A stretch of DNA of 64,000 nucleotides from NCBI RefSeq assembly GCF_023897065.1, contig NZ_JAMHIV010000043.1, forward strand, positions 1 to 64,000, in the 5' to 3' direction. The notes under the pieces were generated by a model, which saw only the letters and a list, made by a program, of their open reading frames with translations, was not told the DNA's origin and made no database searches. Each line of letters opens with the position of its first letter. The stretch's first letter is position 1. The stretch comes from Crossiella sp. SN42 (GTDB lineage: Bacteria > Actinomycetota > Actinomycetes > Mycobacteriales > Pseudonocardiaceae). The translations under genes and the position numbers were made by a program. Positions 8,578 to 16,573 of this stretch are shown here, piece after piece.

Positions 8578-9183
8578 TCAGATCCACCCCGCGTCCCTGG
8601 CGATCCGGATGGCGTCGATGCGGTTGCGCGCCCCGACCTTGCTGATCGCGTTGGACAGGTAGTTGCGCACCGTGGCCGGGGACAGCGACAGGGTGCGGCC
8701 GATCTCCTCGGTGGAGTCGCCGCTGACCGCGGTGCGCAGCACCTCGGTCTCGCGCGCGGTCAGCGGGCTGGCCCCGGTTTCCAGCGCGGCGGCCACCAGG
8801 TCCGGATCCAGCACCCGCTCGCCCCGGTGCACCCGGCGGATTCCGTCGGCCAGGTGCTGGGCCGGTGCGTCCTTGACGATGAACCCGCGCACCCCGGCGG
8901 TCAAGGCGCGCAACAGGTTTCCCGGCTGGCTCAGGCCGGTGAGGATGAGCGTGCGGCACTCCGGCAGCTCGCGGTGCAGCAGTTCGGCCGCGCTCAGGCC
9001 GTCCATGCCGGGCAGGTCGATGTCCAGCACCGCCACGTCCGGGCTCGATTCCCTTGCCGCGGCGAGGATTCCGTCTCCCCGGTCCAGCTGGGCGACCACG
9101 GTGAAGTCGGCCTCCATGGTCAGCAGCGCGGCCAGCGCGCCCCGGATGAGGTGCATGTCCTCGGCGATCAGGATGCGGATCAC
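8578..9183 (-). CDS. NarL/LuxR-family response regulator
   Basis: This encodes 201 aa starting at GTG 9183, which overlaps the kinase stop (GTGA) and fixes the start. A receiver domain fills the first ~120 residues, with an acidic pair at 8-9, the phosphoacceptor Asp54 ('AVLDIDLPGMDG') and the switch Lys in 'GFIVKDAP'. The C-terminus is a LuxR-type HTH ('LTARETEVLRTAVSG' ... 'NYLSNAISKVG'). It is the DesR/NarL type and belongs with the two kinase genes immediately upstream. No target gene is obvious nearby, and no transporter is in the operon. Confidence 0.92.
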   Translation of the reverse strand: MIRILIAEDMHLIRGALAALLTMEADFTVVAQLDRGDGILAAARESSPDVAVLDIDLPGMDGLSAAELLHRELPECRTLILTGLSQPGNLLRALTAGVRGFIVKDAPAQHLADGIRRVHRGERVLDPDLVAAALETGASPLTARETEVLRTAVSGDSTEEIGRTLSLSPATVRNYLSNAISKVGARNRIDAIRIARDAGWI

Positions 9184-10271
9184 GGGGCCTCCACGGGTAG
9201 TTCGAGCACGAGCCGGTACTCGCCGTCCCGGCACTGCGTGTGCAACCGCCCGCCGTGGGCGCGGGCGCGCTGGCGCAGTCCGGTGAGGCCGTTGCCGTCC
9301 GGGCCGGGAGAGTCCGCGCCGTCGTTGACCACTTCAAGGCGGCCGGGGCGGACGGTGATGGTCGCGGCGGTGGCGTGGCTGTGCCGCACCAGGTTGGTGA
9401 CCGCCTCGCGCAGGGTCCAGGCCAGCACCTCCTCGTGCTCGGCCGGCGCCAGCACGTCGAGATGCGGCCGGATGCCCGCCGCGCGCAACAGCGACTCGGC
9501 CGCGGCCAGTTCCCCGGCGAAGGTCGGCGTGTGCTCGCCCTGGCTGATCTCGCGCAGGCTGCGCAGCGCGGCGCCGGCCACCTCCGCCATCCCGGCCACC
9601 TCGGCCCGCGCGGCAGGCGGATCGGTGGTGAGCAGGCGCAGCGCCAGGTCGCCCTTGAGCGAGAACGCGGACAGGCTCTGCCCCAACAGGTCGTGCAGGT
9701 CCCGGGAGATGCGCAGCCGCTCCCGGTTGACCGCCAGCTCGGCCAGCTCGCGGCGGTTGGCGGCCAGCTGGTCCATGATCCGCACCACCCTGGCGCCGCC
9801 GTAGAGGGTCAGCGAGATGCCGACCGCGGTGGCCACCCCCTGCACCGACTGGAACAGCGCCAGCGGCTTGCCGACGCTGAGCGCGTAGTAGACCCACCAG
9901 CCGAGCCCGCCCAGCACCACGAGCGCGAACCAGGCCAGCGCGGCCCGTCTGCGCAGCACCATCAGCGCGGAGGCGGCCACCGCCTGGTTCACGTTGAGCC
10001 CCCAGGTCCAGGTGAACCACAGCTGCGGCACCGCGACCAGCACCACCAGCAGCGCGAAGGTCCACTTCCCGTGCTTGGGGGTCTCGCCGCGCATCACGGC
10101 CAGGCTGTGCCGCAGTTGCAGGGCCAGGATCGCCGCGCCGAAGAGCAGGCCGGTGCCCGCGCCCTGCGGCGGTTCGTGCCGGGCGCCGAAGGTGACGAAC
10201 AGCGGGCCGACGGAGAGCAGCACGACGTGCACCACGATCACCAGCACTCGCAGGTAGCGGACCGGGATCAT
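9180..10271 (-). CDS. DesK-type sensor histidine kinase
   Basis: This encodes 363 aa from ATG 10271 (ATGA overlap with the upstream gene). The N-terminal ~145 residues hold four to five membrane segments. The dimerisation/phosphoacceptor motif 'RISRDLHDLLGQSLSAF' carries the expected His. The ATP-binding part shows 'LREAVTNLVRHSHATA' (N box) and 'GNGLTGLRQRARAHGG' (G box). It is therefore a complete HisKA_3/HATPase kinase that should phosphorylate the response regulator at 8578-9183. The same transcript contains a second, apparently inactive kinase-like protein. Confidence 0.92.
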   Translation of the reverse strand: MIPVRYLRVLVIVVHVVLLSVGPLFVTFGARHEPPQGAGTGLLFGAAILALQLRHSLAVMRGETPKHGKWTFALLVVLVAVPQLWFTWTWGLNVNQAVAASALMVLRRRAALAWFALVVLGGLGWWVYYALSVGKPLALFQSVQGVATAVGISLTLYGGARVVRIMDQLAANRRELAELAVNRERLRISRDLHDLLGQSLSAFSLKGDLALRLLTTDPPAARAEVAGMAEVAGAALRSLREISQGEHTPTFAGELAAAESLLRAAGIRPHLDVLAPAEHEEVLAWTLREAVTNLVRHSHATAATITVRPGRLEVVNDGADSPGPDGNGLTGLRQRARAHGGRLHTQCRDGEYRLVLELPVEAP

Positions 10272-11221
10272 CCGGTCACCGCCAGCGAACCGTTGGCGCG
10301 CACGGTGATCACGCACTCCGCGACCGGCGGCCCGGCCAGCACCGCGGCCAGCTCCGCGCGCAGCCGGACCAGCTCCGCCTCCGCCGGTTCGGGCAGCGGG
10401 TCCTCGGGCAGCTCCAGCCTGGCCGGGATGCCGGCCGCGGCCAGCAGCGCGACCGCGGTGTCCAGCTCCGCGCGCAGCGGGCCGCGCCGGTACCGGCTGA
10501 CCAGCCGCCTGGCCCCGGCCAGCGACTGCCGGGACACCCCGGCCAGCTCGCGGATGCGCACCGCCGCGCCAGGGGTGTCCGCGCCGATGAGCCGGGTGGC
10601 CGCGGCCGCGCCCTCGGCCAGCCGGGCCAGCGGCGCGCCCAGCGACGCGGTGATCTCCGCGCCCGCCCTGGCCCGCTCGGCCAGCACCGCCTCGGCGGCC
10701 AGCTCCGCGTGGCTGTCCCGCAGCCGGACCACCGCGACCAGCAGCCAGGTCAGCACCGCCGCGCCGAGCCCGATCATCGGGCCGCCGAGACCGAAGAACA
10801 GCACGTGGTCCGGGCGGCCCATGGCCAGCGGCAGCAGCACCAGCGACGCGGCCAGCAATGCGGCGGCCAGTAGCGACCACGGCGGCCGGAGCACCACCAG
10901 CACCAGGGTGATCAGCAGGTAGTAGGAGGTCAGCCAGTCCAGCCCGATCACCGCGGTCGCGCCGAGCACCACCAGCGCGACCCAGCCGAGCAGCAGCCCG
11001 GCGTGCCGGGGCCGCCGCCCGCCGGTGGCGGCGTAGAGCAGCACGCAGGCAGGCGGCAGGAACAGCAGGGTGGCCACCGCAGCCTGCCCGGTGTGGCCCG
11101 GTTCGACCGGCGTCAGCTCCAGGCGCACCAGGGACATCAGCGGGATGTGCGCCAGGAACGCGACCAGCCCGATCCGGGCGGCGAGCAGCCAGCGCGGTGG
11201 CACGTCGAGGGAGTCCGGCAC
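10268..11221 (-). CDS. degenerate sensor-kinase-like membrane protein
   Basis: This encodes 317 aa from GTG 11221. Five or six membrane segments and the helical linker look like the neighbouring kinase. Where the His box should be, the sequence reads 'ARAGAEITASLGAPLARLAE', so the phosphoacceptor His and the adjacent Asp are gone. The ATP-binding N and G boxes are also missing, and the protein ends at a shortened domain ('VITVRANGSLAVTG'). It probably cannot bind ATP or phosphorylate. It may act as a partner or modulator of the intact kinase, to which it is translationally coupled. Confidence 0.75.
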   Translation of the reverse strand: MPDSLDVPPRWLLAARIGLVAFLAHIPLMSLVRLELTPVEPGHTGQAAVATLLFLPPACVLLYAATGGRRPRHAGLLLGWVALVVLGATAVIGLDWLTSYYLLITLVLVVLRPPWSLLAAALLAASLVLLPLAMGRPDHVLFFGLGGPMIGLGAAVLTWLLVAVVRLRDSHAELAAEAVLAERARAGAEITASLGAPLARLAEGAAAATRLIGADTPGAAVRIRELAGVSRQSLAGARRLVSRYRRGPLRAELDTAVALLAAAGIPARLELPEDPLPEPAEAELVRLRAELAAVLAGPPVAECVITVRANGSLAVTG

Positions 11222-11362
11222 GGGTGCACGGTAAACGACCGGCGCGGTTCACAGCCGCCGATCGTGCCCGCCGGAACTTGTCAGTGACCAGATGCGGATG
11301 TCACAAGGCTCCGGTGACTTCGCGATCTGCCCGGTCCGGTCCGGAGTGGACAGGCTGTGGCC

Positions 11363-11791
11363 ATGGCTGAAACCACAACGGAAACCCGGATCGAGATCAA
11401 CCGTGTGCTGCCCGGCACCAGGGCGCGCATCTACCAGGCGTGGACCGACGTCGAGCTGTTCGTGCAGTGGTACGGCACCGACCCCGAGCGCACCACCCTG
11501 GACGCCCGGCCCGGCGGCAAGTGGCGCGGCGTGCTGGTCTACGAGGGTCAGGAGATGACTTTCTCCGGCGAGTTCGTCGAGCTGGTCCCGGACAGCCGGG
11601 TGGTGCTGACCTTGACCGACCAGGCGGACGGCTCCGGCCCGCACGCGCTGATCACGGTCGCGCTGACCGAGGTCGAGGGCGGCACGAACGTGCGGTTCAC
11701 CCAGGTCGGGCCGCTGCCGGAGGAGTACCTGGAGGCGACCACCGCCGGCTGGCAGGGCTACCTGGACGAGCTGGAAAAGGTGACCGGCTGA
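11363..11791 (+). CDS. SRPBCC / AHSA1-domain protein
   Basis: This encodes 142 aa. ATG 11363 was preferred, and GTG 11357 in the same frame is possible. The START-like fold signature is clear: 'INRVLPGTRARIYQAWTDVE', 'WYGTDPE', 'DARPGGKWRG', 'GEFVELVPDSRVVLTL' and the C-terminal helix 'AGWQGYLDELEKV'. These AHSA1-type proteins bind hydrophobic ligands or have an unknown role in actinomycetes. The gene stands alone between the divergent kinase operon and the siderophore operon and ends at the terminator at 11805-11830. Confidence 0.85.
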   Translation: MAETTTETRIEINRVLPGTRARIYQAWTDVELFVQWYGTDPERTTLDARPGGKWRGVLVYEGQEMTFSGEFVELVPDSRVVLTLTDQADGSGPHALITVALTEVEGGTNVRFTQVGPLPEEYLEATTAGWQGYLDELEKVTG

Positions 11792-11804
11792 GTGTGGGGG
11801 AGGG

Positions 11805-11830
11805 GCGGGGGTGGTCTGGACCACCCCCGC
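11805..11830. terminator. perfect hairpin terminator
   Basis: Arms GCGGGGGTGGTC (11805-11816) and GACCACCCCCGC (11819-11830) pair perfectly around a 2-base loop. The hairpin lies 14 bases after the stop of the AHSA1-like gene and just ahead of the iron box. It probably insulates the siderophore operon from read-through. Confidence 0.75.
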
Positions 11831-11840
11831 TTCCGCACGC

Positions 11841-11859
11841 TTAGGCGAGGCTAACCTAT
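11841..11859. promoter_or_regulatory. iron box (DtxR/IdeR/DmdR1-type operator)
   Basis: TTAGGCGAGGCTAACCTAT closely matches the 19-base iron-box consensus TTAGGTTAGGCTAACCTAA known for the iron-dependent repressors DtxR, IdeR and DmdR1. It lies about 50 bases upstream of the siderophore-interacting protein gene. The operon 11910-16573 should therefore be repressed when iron is plentiful. Confidence 0.85.
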
Positions 11860-11909
11860 GCTGCGAACGTCGGGTCAGGGCCGCCGCCCTGGTAACTGGG
11901 GAGTTCGCA

Positions 11910-12803
11910 GTGGAAAAAGTAGATCATCGACATCGGCACCGGGAGCGGATCGCCGAGGTCAGGGCCGGGACCAGCGCGGAGCGGGTGCCCTACCCGATCC
12001 GCATCCGGCAGGCCGAGGTGCGCGCGGTCCGTCCGGTCGGCGCGGGCCTGGTCCGGGTGACCCTGGGCGGTCCCGGCACCAAGGGCTTCGAGGCGCACGC
12101 GCCGGACGAGCACGTGAAGCTGATCTTCCCGGAGCCGGACGGTTCGCTGCGCCTGCCCGAGCCCAACGGCCTCATGCTGCGCTGGCCCCGGCCGGCGCCG
12201 ACCTCCCGCGAGTACACCGTGCGACGCTACGACCCGGCCACCGGCGAGCTCGACCTGGACATCGCCCTGCACGAGGGCGGCCTCGGTGCGGACTGGGCCC
12301 GCACGGTCCAGCCCGGCGAGCCGGTGCACGTGGCCGGTCCGCCCGGCGGCCGGATCGTGCCGCACACCTTCGACCGCTACCTGCTCGCCGGTGACCTCAC
12401 CGCGCTGCCCGCGATCGCCCGCTGGCTGGAGGAGTTGCCGCGCACCGCGAAGGGCTGGGCCTTCATCGAGGTCGCCGACGCCACCGAGCAGATCGAGCTG
12501 GCCGCGCCCGAGGGCTTCGAGGTGCGCTGGCTGCACCGGGGCGCGCTGCCGCCGGGCACCGCCGGACTGCTCGCGCCCGCCGTCCAGCAGCTCAGCCTGC
12601 CCGAGGGCGAGCGGATCCATGTCTGGGTCGCCGGGGAGGCCGGGGAGATCAAGCCGCTGCGCCGCTGGGTCAAGGAGCTGGGGCTGGGCAAGGGCGAGCA
12701 GGACATCACCGGCTACTGGAAGCGCGGCGAGGCCGACTTCGACGAAGACCACGAGCACGAGCACGAGCACGAGCACACCGCCGCCGGAAGCGAGGAACGC
12801 TGA
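11910..12803 (+). CDS. siderophore-interacting protein (FAD-dependent ferric reductase)
   Basis: This encodes 297 aa from GTG 11910, 6 bases after GGGGAG. Family signatures are the FAD-binding 'SREYTVRRYDP', the 'HVAGPPGG' turn, and the C-terminal 'VWVAGEAGEIKPLRRW' / 'GYWKRGEAD'. SIP-family proteins reduce ferric siderophores in the cytoplasm to release Fe(II). An unusual tail follows the fold: 'DEDHEHEHEHEH', an alternating His/Glu tract that could bind metal. It is the first gene of a five-gene iron-uptake operon, directly downstream of the iron box and joined to the next gene by a one-base overlap. Confidence 0.92.
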   Translation: MEKVDHRHRHRERIAEVRAGTSAERVPYPIRIRQAEVRAVRPVGAGLVRVTLGGPGTKGFEAHAPDEHVKLIFPEPDGSLRLPEPNGLMLRWPRPAPTSREYTVRRYDPATGELDLDIALHEGGLGADWARTVQPGEPVHVAGPPGGRIVPHTFDRYLLAGDLTALPAIARWLEELPRTAKGWAFIEVADATEQIELAAPEGFEVRWLHRGALPPGTAGLLAPAVQQLSLPEGERIHVWVAGEAGEIKPLRRWVKELGLGKGEQDITGYWKRGEADFDEDHEHEHEHEHTAAGSEER

Positions 12804-13798
12804 TGTCCGCCCGCAGCCCGCTGCGCCTGCTCGGCGCGCTCACCCTCACCCTGGCGCTCGCGGTCACCGGCTGCGGCTCGGGTGAGTCCGGCAAGGAGAA
12901 CGCCGGTGGCACCAGGGTGGTCAAGGCCGACAACGGCGACATCACCATCCCGGCCAAGCCGCAGCGGGTGATCGCCACCGGCTACGCGGTCCCCGCGCTG
13001 ATCGAGGCCGGCGCGCCGCTGGTGGGCATCTCCACCTGGGCCCGCGGCCTGCCGCTGATGACCCCGGAGGACCGCAAGACCTACGACGGCCTGAAGAAGG
13101 TCGCCGGCGAGCAGGCCAAGGAGACCAACTACGAGGCCATCGCCAACGCCCAGCCCGATCTGATCGTGATCGGCGTGCCCGCGCCGGTGCTCGGCGACAT
13201 CGACGTGGCCCGGCTCAAGACGGTGGCCCCGGTGGTCGCGATCGGCCCGACCGTGCCCTCCGCCTGGCGTGAGCTCTCCCGCCGCCAGGCCGACGCGGCC
13301 GGCGTCTCGGCCAAGTTCGACGACGCCAAGAACAAGTACGACGCCAAGGCCGCCGAGCTGAAGGCCAAGTACCAGGCCGTGCTGCCCAAGCTCAAGCTCG
13401 GCCACCTCGGCGCGTACGGCGAGGTGGCCAAGGGCCAGTTCCACCACGAGTTCAACGGCTCCTGGGGCACCAACATCGCCCAAGACATCGGCGCGAACTA
13501 CTACGGCGAGGTCAAGCAGAAGGGCAGCGGCTCCAAGGCCGTCGCCGAGTACTCCTCCATCGAGGAGCTGACCGCCGCCTACGCCGAAGCCGACGCGATC
13601 ACCTACTCGGTCAAGCCGGACGGCTCGGTGCCCGCGCCGGTGCAGTACGTGCTGGACTCCGAGCTGTGGAAGAACCTGCCCGCGGTCAAGGCGGGCAAGA
13701 CCTTCCCGTTCCGCTACACCGAGGCCGCCACCTACTCCTCGGCGCTGACCACCCTGGGCGCGATCGACACCGCGTTCGCGCCGCTGCTGGCCGGGTGA
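12803..13798 (+). CDS. siderophore-binding lipoprotein of ABC importer
   Basis: This encodes 331 aa from ATG 12803 (TGATG overlap). The signal peptide ends in the lipobox 'LAVTGC', so Cys24 is the lipidation site. The mature domain is FecB/FhuD-like, with 'RVIATGYAVPALIEAGAPLV', 'NYEAIANAQPDLIVIG' and a long backbone helix around residues 160-195. It should capture ferric siderophore outside the membrane and deliver it to the two permeases that follow. The siderophore type cannot be told from sequence. Confidence 0.92.
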   Translation: MSARSPLRLLGALTLTLALAVTGCGSGESGKENAGGTRVVKADNGDITIPAKPQRVIATGYAVPALIEAGAPLVGISTWARGLPLMTPEDRKTYDGLKKVAGEQAKETNYEAIANAQPDLIVIGVPAPVLGDIDVARLKTVAPVVAIGPTVPSAWRELSRRQADAAGVSAKFDDAKNKYDAKAAELKAKYQAVLPKLKLGHLGAYGEVAKGQFHHEFNGSWGTNIAQDIGANYYGEVKQKGSGSKAVAEYSSIEELTAAYAEADAITYSVKPDGSVPAPVQYVLDSELWKNLPAVKAGKTFPFRYTEAATYSSALTTLGAIDTAFAPLLAG

Positions 13799-14775
13799 TG
13801 GGGCGGCAGCTCGGGGTGCTGGCCGGTGCGCTGGCGTTGCTCGCGGTGGCCGTGGTGGTCAGCATCGGCGTCGGCGCCAACCCGGTCGCGCCCGCTGAGG
13901 TGGTGCGCGCGCTGGTGTCCTACAACGGATCCAGCGACCACCTGATCGTCTGGGACATCCGGGTGCCGCGCGCGCTGCTGGCCATCGGGGTGGGCGCGGC
14001 GCTGGCCACCGCGGGCGCGGTGATCCAGACCCTGTCCCGCAACCCGCTGGCCGAGCCCGGCATCCTCGGCGTCACCGCGGGCGCCGGGTTCGCCATCACC
14101 GTCGGCTCCGCGCTGGGCCTGGCCGCTTCCCAGGGGGAGCAGCTCGGGCTGGCCATGCTCGGCGCGGTGCTGGCCGCGCTGGTGGTCTACTCGGTCGGGC
14201 ACCGCTCGCCGCTGCGGCTGGTGCTCACCGGGGTGGCGCTGACCGCGGTGCTCACCGGCGTCGCCCTCGGCCTGCGGCTGATGTCGCCGGAAGTGCTGGA
14301 CCAGTACCGGTTCTGGTCGGTCGGCTCGCTGGCCGGCCGGGAGCGGCTCTCGCTCGCGCTGCCCATGGCGGCCATCGGGATCGCGCTGCTGGGCACGTTG
14401 CTGCTGAGCCGTTCGCTCGGCGCGGTCACCCTGGGCGAGACGGTGGCGCACGCGCTCGGCGTGCGGGTGGCCAGGGTCCGGCTGCTCGCGCTGGTGCTGA
14501 TCACCGTGCTGGTCGGCGCGGCCACCGCGGTGGCCGGGCCGATCATCTTCGTCGGGCTGATGGTGCCGCACCTGGCCCGGCGGCTGGCCGACGGCTCGAT
14601 CCCCTGGCTGCTCGGCCACACCATGGTGCTCGGCCCGGTGCTGCTGCTGGTCGCGGACACCCTGTCCCGGGTGCTGCTGGTCACCGGCGAGGTGCCGGTG
14701 GCCATCGTGACCGCCTTCCTGGGCGGCCCGGTGCTGATCTGGGCGGTCCGGCGCTACGGGGCGGACTCGTTGTGA
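13798..14775 (+). CDS. FecCD-family iron-siderophore permease 1
   Basis: This encodes 325 aa from ATG 13798, overlapping the previous stop by one base. Eight to ten membrane segments are visible. FecCD signatures include 'DIRVPRALLAIGVGAALATA', 'LSRNPLAEPGILGVTAGAG', and the coupling-helix area 'GVRVARVRLLALV' followed by 'GPIIFVGLMVPHLAR'. It forms the transmembrane channel with the second permease. The following gene starts within its stop codon (GTGA), so both subunits are made together. Confidence 0.93.
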   Translation: MGRQLGVLAGALALLAVAVVVSIGVGANPVAPAEVVRALVSYNGSSDHLIVWDIRVPRALLAIGVGAALATAGAVIQTLSRNPLAEPGILGVTAGAGFAITVGSALGLAASQGEQLGLAMLGAVLAALVVYSVGHRSPLRLVLTGVALTAVLTGVALGLRLMSPEVLDQYRFWSVGSLAGRERLSLALPMAAIGIALLGTLLLSRSLGAVTLGETVAHALGVRVARVRLLALVLITVLVGAATAVAGPIIFVGLMVPHLARRLADGSIPWLLGHTMVLGPVLLLVADTLSRVLLVTGEVPVAIVTAFLGGPVLIWAVRRYGADSL

Positions 14776-15800
14776 GCGGCCCGGTGACCTTCGCCCTGCC
14801 GCGCGGCGGGAAGACGATCCGGGTCGAGCGCCGGACGCTGGCGGTGGTGCTCGCGCTGGTCGTGGCGATGCTCGGCCTCGGCCTGCTCGGGCTGTGCCTG
14901 GGCGCGTCCTGGTCCAGCCCGGCCCAGGTGTTCGCCGCACTGGCCGGAACCGGGGATTCCATCGTGGTGATCAGGGACTGGCGCTTGCCGAGAGTGCTGG
15001 CGGCGCTGGTGTTCGGGGCCGCGCTCGGCCTGGCCGGGGCGATCTTCCAGAACATCACCCGCAACCCGATGGGCAGCCCGGACGTGCTCGGCCTGGACAG
15101 CGGTGCCTACACCGGCGCGCTGTTCGCGATCACCGTGCTGGCCGGCACCTCGGCGCAGCGCGCGGTGAGCGCGGTCTGCGGCGCGCTGCTGGTGGCCGGG
15201 CTGATCTACCTGCTGGCCAGCCGGGGCGGGCTGTCCGGGCTGCGGCTGGTGGTGATCGGCGTGGCGATGAACGCGATGGCGGCGGCGCTGAACTCCTGGA
15301 TCGTGCTGCGCGCCGAGCTGGAGGTGGCCATCGCCGCGGTCGGCTGGCACGCCGGTTCGCTCAACGGCATCGGCTGGCCGCAGGTGTGGCTGCCGTTCGC
15401 GGTGGTCGCGGCGCTGGTCGTGGTGCTGGCGACCCAGTCGCATGCCTTGCAGCAGCACGCCTTGGGCGCGGACCTGGCGGCCACCACCGGGGTCGGGGTG
15501 TCCCGGCTGCGGCTGCTGGTGGTGCTCATCGGCGTCGGCTGCACGGCCACGGTGTCCGCGGTGGCCGGGCCGATCGTGTTCATCGCGCTGGCCGCCCCGC
15601 AGATCGGGCGCAGGCTGGCCCGCTCGCCCGGCGTGCCGCTGCTGCCCGCCGCGCTGACCGGCGCGGTGCTGCTGCTCGGCGCGGACCTGCTCGCCCAGCT
15701 GCTGCTGGCCCCGGTCGCGCTGCCGGTCGGCGTGCTCAGCAGCGCGATCGGCGGCTGCTACTTGATCTGGCTGCTCACCAGGGAGGTGAGGCGCGCGTGA
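14772..15800 (+). CDS. FecCD-family iron-siderophore permease 2
   Basis: This encodes 342 aa from GTG 14772 (4-base overlap). The paralogous FecCD signatures are present: 'VIRDWRLPRVLAALVFGAAL', 'NITRNPMGSPDVLGLDSGA', 'GVGVSRLRLLVVLIGVG' and 'GPIVFIALAAPQIGRRLA'. About nine membrane segments are predicted. It pairs with permease 1 and the ATPase to complete the importer. The ATPase start overlaps its stop. Confidence 0.93.
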   Translation: MSGPVTFALPRGGKTIRVERRTLAVVLALVVAMLGLGLLGLCLGASWSSPAQVFAALAGTGDSIVVIRDWRLPRVLAALVFGAALGLAGAIFQNITRNPMGSPDVLGLDSGAYTGALFAITVLAGTSAQRAVSAVCGALLVAGLIYLLASRGGLSGLRLVVIGVAMNAMAAALNSWIVLRAELEVAIAAVGWHAGSLNGIGWPQVWLPFAVVAALVVVLATQSHALQQHALGADLAATTGVGVSRLRLLVVLIGVGCTATVSAVAGPIVFIALAAPQIGRRLARSPGVPLLPAALTGAVLLLGADLLAQLLLAPVALPVGVLSSAIGGCYLIWLLTREVRRA

Positions 15801-16573
15801 CCGCACGCCTGCACGCACGGGAACTCACCCTTCGCTACGGCGAGCGGGTCGTCTCCACCCGGCTGGACCTGGACATCCCGGACGGGAAGTTCACCGCCAT
15901 CGTCGGCCCCAACGCCTGCGGCAAGTCCACCCTGCTGCGCGCCTTCGTCCGGCTGCTCCGCCCGGCCGAGGGCGCGGTGCGCCTGGACGACCGCGAGGTG
16001 GGCGCCTACCCGGCCAAGGCGCTGGCCCGCGAACTCGGCTTCCTGCCGCAGGATCCGGTGACCCCGGAGAACATCAAGGTCCGCCAGCTGGTCGGCCGGG
16101 GCCGCTTCCCGCACCAGTCGCTGCTGTCAACCTGGTCCACAGTGGACGATCAGGCGGTGGCCGGGGCGATGGCCGCCGCCGGGGTGACCGAGCTGGCCGA
16201 ACGGGGTGTGCACGAGCTCTCCGGCGGGCAGCGGCAGCGGGTGTGGGTGGCCCTGGTGCTCGCCCAGCAGACGCCCTACCTGCTGCTGGACGAGCCCACG
16301 TCCTTCCTGGACATCACCCACCAGTACCAGCTGCTCACCCTGCTGGCCCGGCTGCGGGAGCAGGGCCGGACCATCGTGGCGGTGCTGCACGACATCAACC
16401 AGGCCTGCCGCTACGCCGACCACCTGGTGGCGATGAAGGAGGGCAGGGTGGTCGCCGAGGGCGCCCCGGCCGAGGTGGTGGACAGCGCGCTGCTCAAGGA
16501 GGTCTTCGACCTGCCCAGCATCGTGGTGCCGGACCCGGTGACCGGCACCCCGATGGTGGTGCCGACGCTATGA
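15797..16573 (+). CDS. ABC transporter ATPase for iron-siderophore uptake
   Basis: This encodes 258 aa from GTG 15797 (GTGA overlap). It has Walker A 'GPNACGKST' (Ala where FepC-type ATPases usually have Gly), signature 'LSGGQRQRVW', Walker B 'YLLLDEPTSFLD' and switch His in 'LHDINQ'. It drives import through the two FecCD permeases. It is the last gene of the iron operon. Its 3' end overlaps the end of the convergent esterase gene by 6 bases, with no room for a terminator between them. Confidence 0.94.
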   Translation: MTARLHARELTLRYGERVVSTRLDLDIPDGKFTAIVGPNACGKSTLLRAFVRLLRPAEGAVRLDDREVGAYPAKALARELGFLPQDPVTPENIKVRQLVGRGRFPHQSLLSTWSTVDDQAVAGAMAAAGVTELAERGVHELSGGQRQRVWVALVLAQQTPYLLLDEPTSFLDITHQYQLLTLLARLREQGRTIVAVLHDINQACRYADHLVAMKEGRVVAEGAPAEVVDSALLKEVFDLPSIVVPDPVTGTPMVVPTL

